Source of the DNA: Acidimicrobiia bacterium
GTDB lineage: Bacteria; Actinomycetota; Acidimicrobiia; Acidimicrobiales; Poriferisodalaceae
DNA length: 64,000 nt
Assembly (NCBI GenBank): GCA_022820505.1
Contig: JAJEFK010000021.1
Coordinates: 124,001 to 188,000 of the forward strand
Direction of reading: 5' to 3'
Shown here: in pieces, positions 62,035 to 64,000 of the stretch
How positions within the stretch are numbered: the first letter of the stretch is position 1
How the letters are laid out: the number at the start of each line of letters is the position of its first letter
The notes under the pieces: generated by a model
The model's database searches: none
What the model was told of the DNA's origin: nothing
Seen by the model: only the letters and a program-made list of their open reading frames with translations
Made by a program: the position numbers and the translations under genes

Positions 62035-62073
62035 GCCGAGCCGCATGGCCAAGCCACGGCCCGAGCAGTTTGT
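62035..62073 (+). repeat. partial, diverged copy of the dispersed repeat
   Basis: The bases GCCGAGCCGCATGGCCAAGC then CACGGCCCGAGCAG resemble GCTGAGCCGAATGGCGAAGC and GTGGCCCGAGCGG of copy 2 (about 28 of 34 alike), in the same orientation, 13 bases ahead of a lipoprotein gene. The right half of the repeat is missing. It is weaker than the other copies and could be convergence of GC-rich sequence. Confidence 0.4.
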
Positions 62074-62086
62074 GGGCCTGTTTCGA

Positions 62087-63658
62087 ATGGGGACGGGGAG
62101 CAGGATCGGAAAGCAACTGGCTCTGACTGCCCTCGCCGTGCTCGCCGCCGCGTGCCTGCCGGGTCGCGTGGAGACACACGAGCCTGCGGCTGCTGTCGGG
62201 GAGGATGCTGGCGCGGTTGCTGAGACGACGGCTTCCCGAGCGCCAGAGCCATCCGAAATGCCTGCGCCCGCTACGACTGTTCGCGACTGCTCGCCGCGGG
62301 ACGCAGCCGACGACCTGCCAATCGACATCGCTGCTGCTGTGCTCGCGAGCGTTCAGATGTCGCGTGCGCTCTACGACTGCGCCGACGAGATCGGCTTGGC
62401 GTTCGCCGATGATCCGGAGGCGATCCTCACGCTGGCCGCACGCGGGATTGACGGACCGCTGCTGCTGATCGAGTCGTGGTCGGCAGCCGAGCCGATGACC
62501 GAGATTCAGCGGCTCGCGCCAGTGCGGATCGCGGCGGCAGGCTTCAACGAGCAGCGACTCTCCCAACAGCTCCCCGGCTTCGATATCGAGTGGGTGCCCG
62601 TCAATCCATCGGCAACGCTGCCGCATCGAAACGCTCCCCCCGAGCGGGTCTGGATCGTCGGCAATGCCGAACAAGCTGCAGTGTTCGGGGCTCTCGGAAG
62701 CCAGATCGACGCAGCGGCACTGACGGTGAGCGAGGACGACGACTTGCGAGCTCTGCCTGTGGCCGATCGCGTCATGCTGCGCGACGCTGCGCACGTCGAG
62801 TTGCGCTCGGACCTCGGCCCCGACGCAGCGTGGCAGCTGGAGGTGGTCCGCGGCGGCCACGAAGTACCCGGAGGCGGCCTGCTTCTGTTCGAGCCGGGCC
62901 GCGCCCGCCGCCTCGTAGCCATGTACGGCCACCCGGCGACATCGCAGCTCGGTGTGCTGGGCGAGCAGGACCCAACCGAGGGCGTAGCGCGCCTGGCCTC
63001 TATTGCGGAGGGCTACGACGCTGACGGTTCCGATGTGGTGCTCGCCTTCGAGATCATCGCCACCGTTGCCTCTGCCAGGGCCGGCCGCGACGGCGATTAC
63101 TCCAACGAAACCGCGCTCGACGACATCAGGCCGTGGATCGAGGCCGCCGCCGCGAACGACATGTACGTGGTGCTGGACTTGCAGTCGGGCCGAACCGACT
63201 TCCTGACGCAGGCCAAGCACTATGAGGAATTCCTGCGGCTCCCGCACGTTGGGCTGGCGCTCGACCCCGAATGGCGACTGCGGCCCGGCGAGGTGCATCT
63301 GCAACAGATCGGAACGGTCGATGCAGCCGAGATCAACCAGGTCGTCGGCTGGCTGGCCGGACTCGTCCGTGAGGAGGCCCTTCCTCAGAAGCTGCTGATC
63401 CTGCACCAGTTCCGCTTCTCGATGATCACCAACCGCGAGCTCATCGAGACCCCAGCGGAACTCGCAGTGATGATTCACATGGACGGGCAGGGTCCGATCA
63501 ACACGAAATACAGCACATGGAATGCGTTGACCGGCGAGCCAGACGCCCATCGCTTCTACTGGGGCTGGAAGAACTTCTACGACGAGGACTTCCCGACGCC
63601 CACCGCCGAGCAGGTGCTGGCTCAGACACCGTCTCCGTTGTTCGTCTCCTACCAATAG
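62087..63658 (+). CDS. lipoprotein of unknown function with cell-surface-type N-terminal region
   Basis: The product is 523 residues from ATG 62087; an upstream open frame from 61964 would cover a repeat-like leader. Signal peptide M-G-T-G-S-R-I-G-K-Q then a hydrophobic core and lipobox L-A-A-A-C with Cys23. Residues ~85-270 contain phrases (I-D-G-P-L-L-L-I-E-S-W, I-Q-R-L-A-P-V-R-I-A-A-A-G) that recall cell-wall-binding repeat 2 proteins. Residues ~310-520 look like a separate catalytic-type barrel (V-V-L-D-L-Q-S-G-R-T-D and H-V-G-L-A-L-D-P-E-W, then L-I-L-H-Q-F and I-H-M-D-G-Q-G). Enzyme activity, perhaps glycosidic, is not proved. Extracytoplasmic location is clear. Confidence 0.8.
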   Translation: MGTGSRIGKQLALTALAVLAAACLPGRVETHEPAAAVGEDAGAVAETTASRAPEPSEMPAPATTVRDCSPRDAADDLPIDIAAAVLASVQMSRALYDCADEIGLAFADDPEAILTLAARGIDGPLLLIESWSAAEPMTEIQRLAPVRIAAAGFNEQRLSQQLPGFDIEWVPVNPSATLPHRNAPPERVWIVGNAEQAAVFGALGSQIDAAALTVSEDDDLRALPVADRVMLRDAAHVELRSDLGPDAAWQLEVVRGGHEVPGGGLLLFEPGRARRLVAMYGHPATSQLGVLGEQDPTEGVARLASIAEGYDADGSDVVLAFEIIATVASARAGRDGDYSNETALDDIRPWIEAAAANDMYVVLDLQSGRTDFLTQAKHYEEFLRLPHVGLALDPEWRLRPGEVHLQQIGTVDAAEINQVVGWLAGLVREEALPQKLLILHQFRFSMITNRELIETPAELAVMIHMDGQGPINTKYSTWNALTGEPDAHRFYWGWKNFYDEDFPTPTAEQVLAQTPSPLFVSYQ

Positions 63659-63711
63659 CTCCTCCACGGGGGCGCGCAGATTGCAGGCCTCCGTCTTGAC
63701 AAATGTTGCTG

Positions 63712-63744
63712 CCCGCTCTTGTTCGCTGCGCTCACGGGCCGCTC
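63712..63744 (-). repeat. dispersed intergenic repeat, inverted core copy
   Basis: The reverse complement reads GAGCGGCCCGTGAGCG then CAGCGAACAAGAGCGGG, which matches copy 2 at 54799-54830 with one difference and copy 1 with one base absent. It lies between the lipoprotein gene and the aminotransferase gene. Confidence 0.85.
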
Positions 63745-63778
63745 TGGCCCTGGGGGCGCAGCCTCTAGCCTCCGCGAC

Positions 63779-64000
63779 ATGGCACGGCTGCCGTACTTGA
63801 GCTCGCGCCTGCAGGGCTACCAGTCGACGATCTTCGCCGAGATGTCGGCGCTGGCAGTTCGCACTGGTGCCATCAATCTGGGCCAGGGCTTCCCCGACAC
63901 CGACGGGCCGACCGAGGTGCTCGAAGCAGCGGTCGCAGCAATCCGCAGCGGCACCGCAAACCAGTACCCGCCGGGCATCGGCATCGCTGAACTGCGCCAC
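63779..64000 (+). CDS. class I/II PLP-dependent aminotransferase, N-terminal part (gene runs off the right edge)
   Basis: ATG 63779 opens a frame that is still open at 64000 (74 residues). The text S-T-I-F-A-E-M-S-A-L-A near 19-29, I-N-L-G-Q-G-F-P-D-T-D-G-P near 36-48, and N-Q-Y-P-P-G-I-G near 63-70 is the standard N-terminus of fold-type I aminotransferases of the DapC/YbdL/kynurenine aminotransferase group. It transfers amino groups between a keto acid and an amino acid using PLP; the PLP lysine lies outside the window. Confidence 0.9.
   Translation, partial: MARLPYLSSRLQGYQSTIFAEMSALAVRTGAINLGQGFPDTDGPTEVLEAAVAAIRSGTANQYPPGIGIAELRH

Noticed and set aside
61988..64000. 670-codon minus-strand open frame
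   Set aside because: It is antisense to the lipoprotein gene and the aminotransferase gene, both with real family or signal features.
1..64000. CRISPR arrays, tRNA and rRNA genes
   Set aside because: No regularly spaced short repeats and no tRNA- or rRNA-like sequences were noticed in the gaps between genes, which are all short.

Overview
This 64 kb window is high-GC DNA packed on both strands with genes of bacterial, probably actinobacterial, type. GTG and TTG starts and 4-nt start/stop overlaps are frequent. The gene content is rich in LLM-class flavin/F420 oxidoreductases, CaiB/BaiF CoA-transferases, a SCO6745-family protein, MaoC and crotonase enzymes and biotin-dependent carboxylases. 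Together these suggest a heterotrophic, lipid- or terpenoid-degrading actinobacterium. Class Acidimicrobiia is my best guess; it is an inference, because no rRNA or marker-gene comparison was possible. No rRNA, tRNA, CRISPR array or complete transposon was seen.

Layout. 1-5440: the end of a phage-defence-type module. It holds the C-terminus of a DUF1156 DNA methyltransferase, a small basic ORF, a Clp-fold (SDH/SppA-like) serine protease of visibly lower GC, a stub of an NYN-nuclease gene, and a giant HEPN-DUF499 ATPase. 5447-14293: acyl-CoA metabolism (two double-domain CoA-transferases; a thiolase-fold protein lacking the usual Cys, paired with a DUF35 protein), dtd-ridA, and an auto-inhibited Fic AMPylase. 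14469-18568: a peptide-type ABC importer without ATPase genes, then an HU protein. 18577-25983: MFS transporter, P450, crotonase, MDR reductase, amidohydrolase-like protein, LLM oxidoreductase and SDR. 26044-34617 (minus strand): NCS2 permease with an extra C-terminal domain, esterase, SulP transporter and a methylcrotonyl-CoA-carboxylase-like alpha/beta pair. 34743-40544: esterase and a complete BMP-type nucleoside ABC importer. 40611-45339: an amidohydrolase, then a 3.5 kb block bounded by a 68-bp direct repeat, carrying a PD-(D/E)XK restriction-type nuclease, VapBC, a relic and an LLM enzyme. 45356-56489: further CoA-ester and flavin enzymes, with copies of a dispersed intergenic repeat. 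56630-64000: a MacB-like ABC exporter, gluQ, a nitroreductase-SRPBCC fusion, a lipoprotein and the start of an aminotransferase.

Most of the window looks like a catabolic region for CoA-activated substrates: CoA-transferases load the acid, P450/LLM/SDR/MDR enzymes oxidise or reduce it, MaoC/crotonase hydrate it, thiolase- or aldolase-type enzymes cleave it, and carboxylases and importers serve both ends. Defence and mobile material is confined to the left edge, the fic locus and the repeat-bounded block near 42-45 kb.
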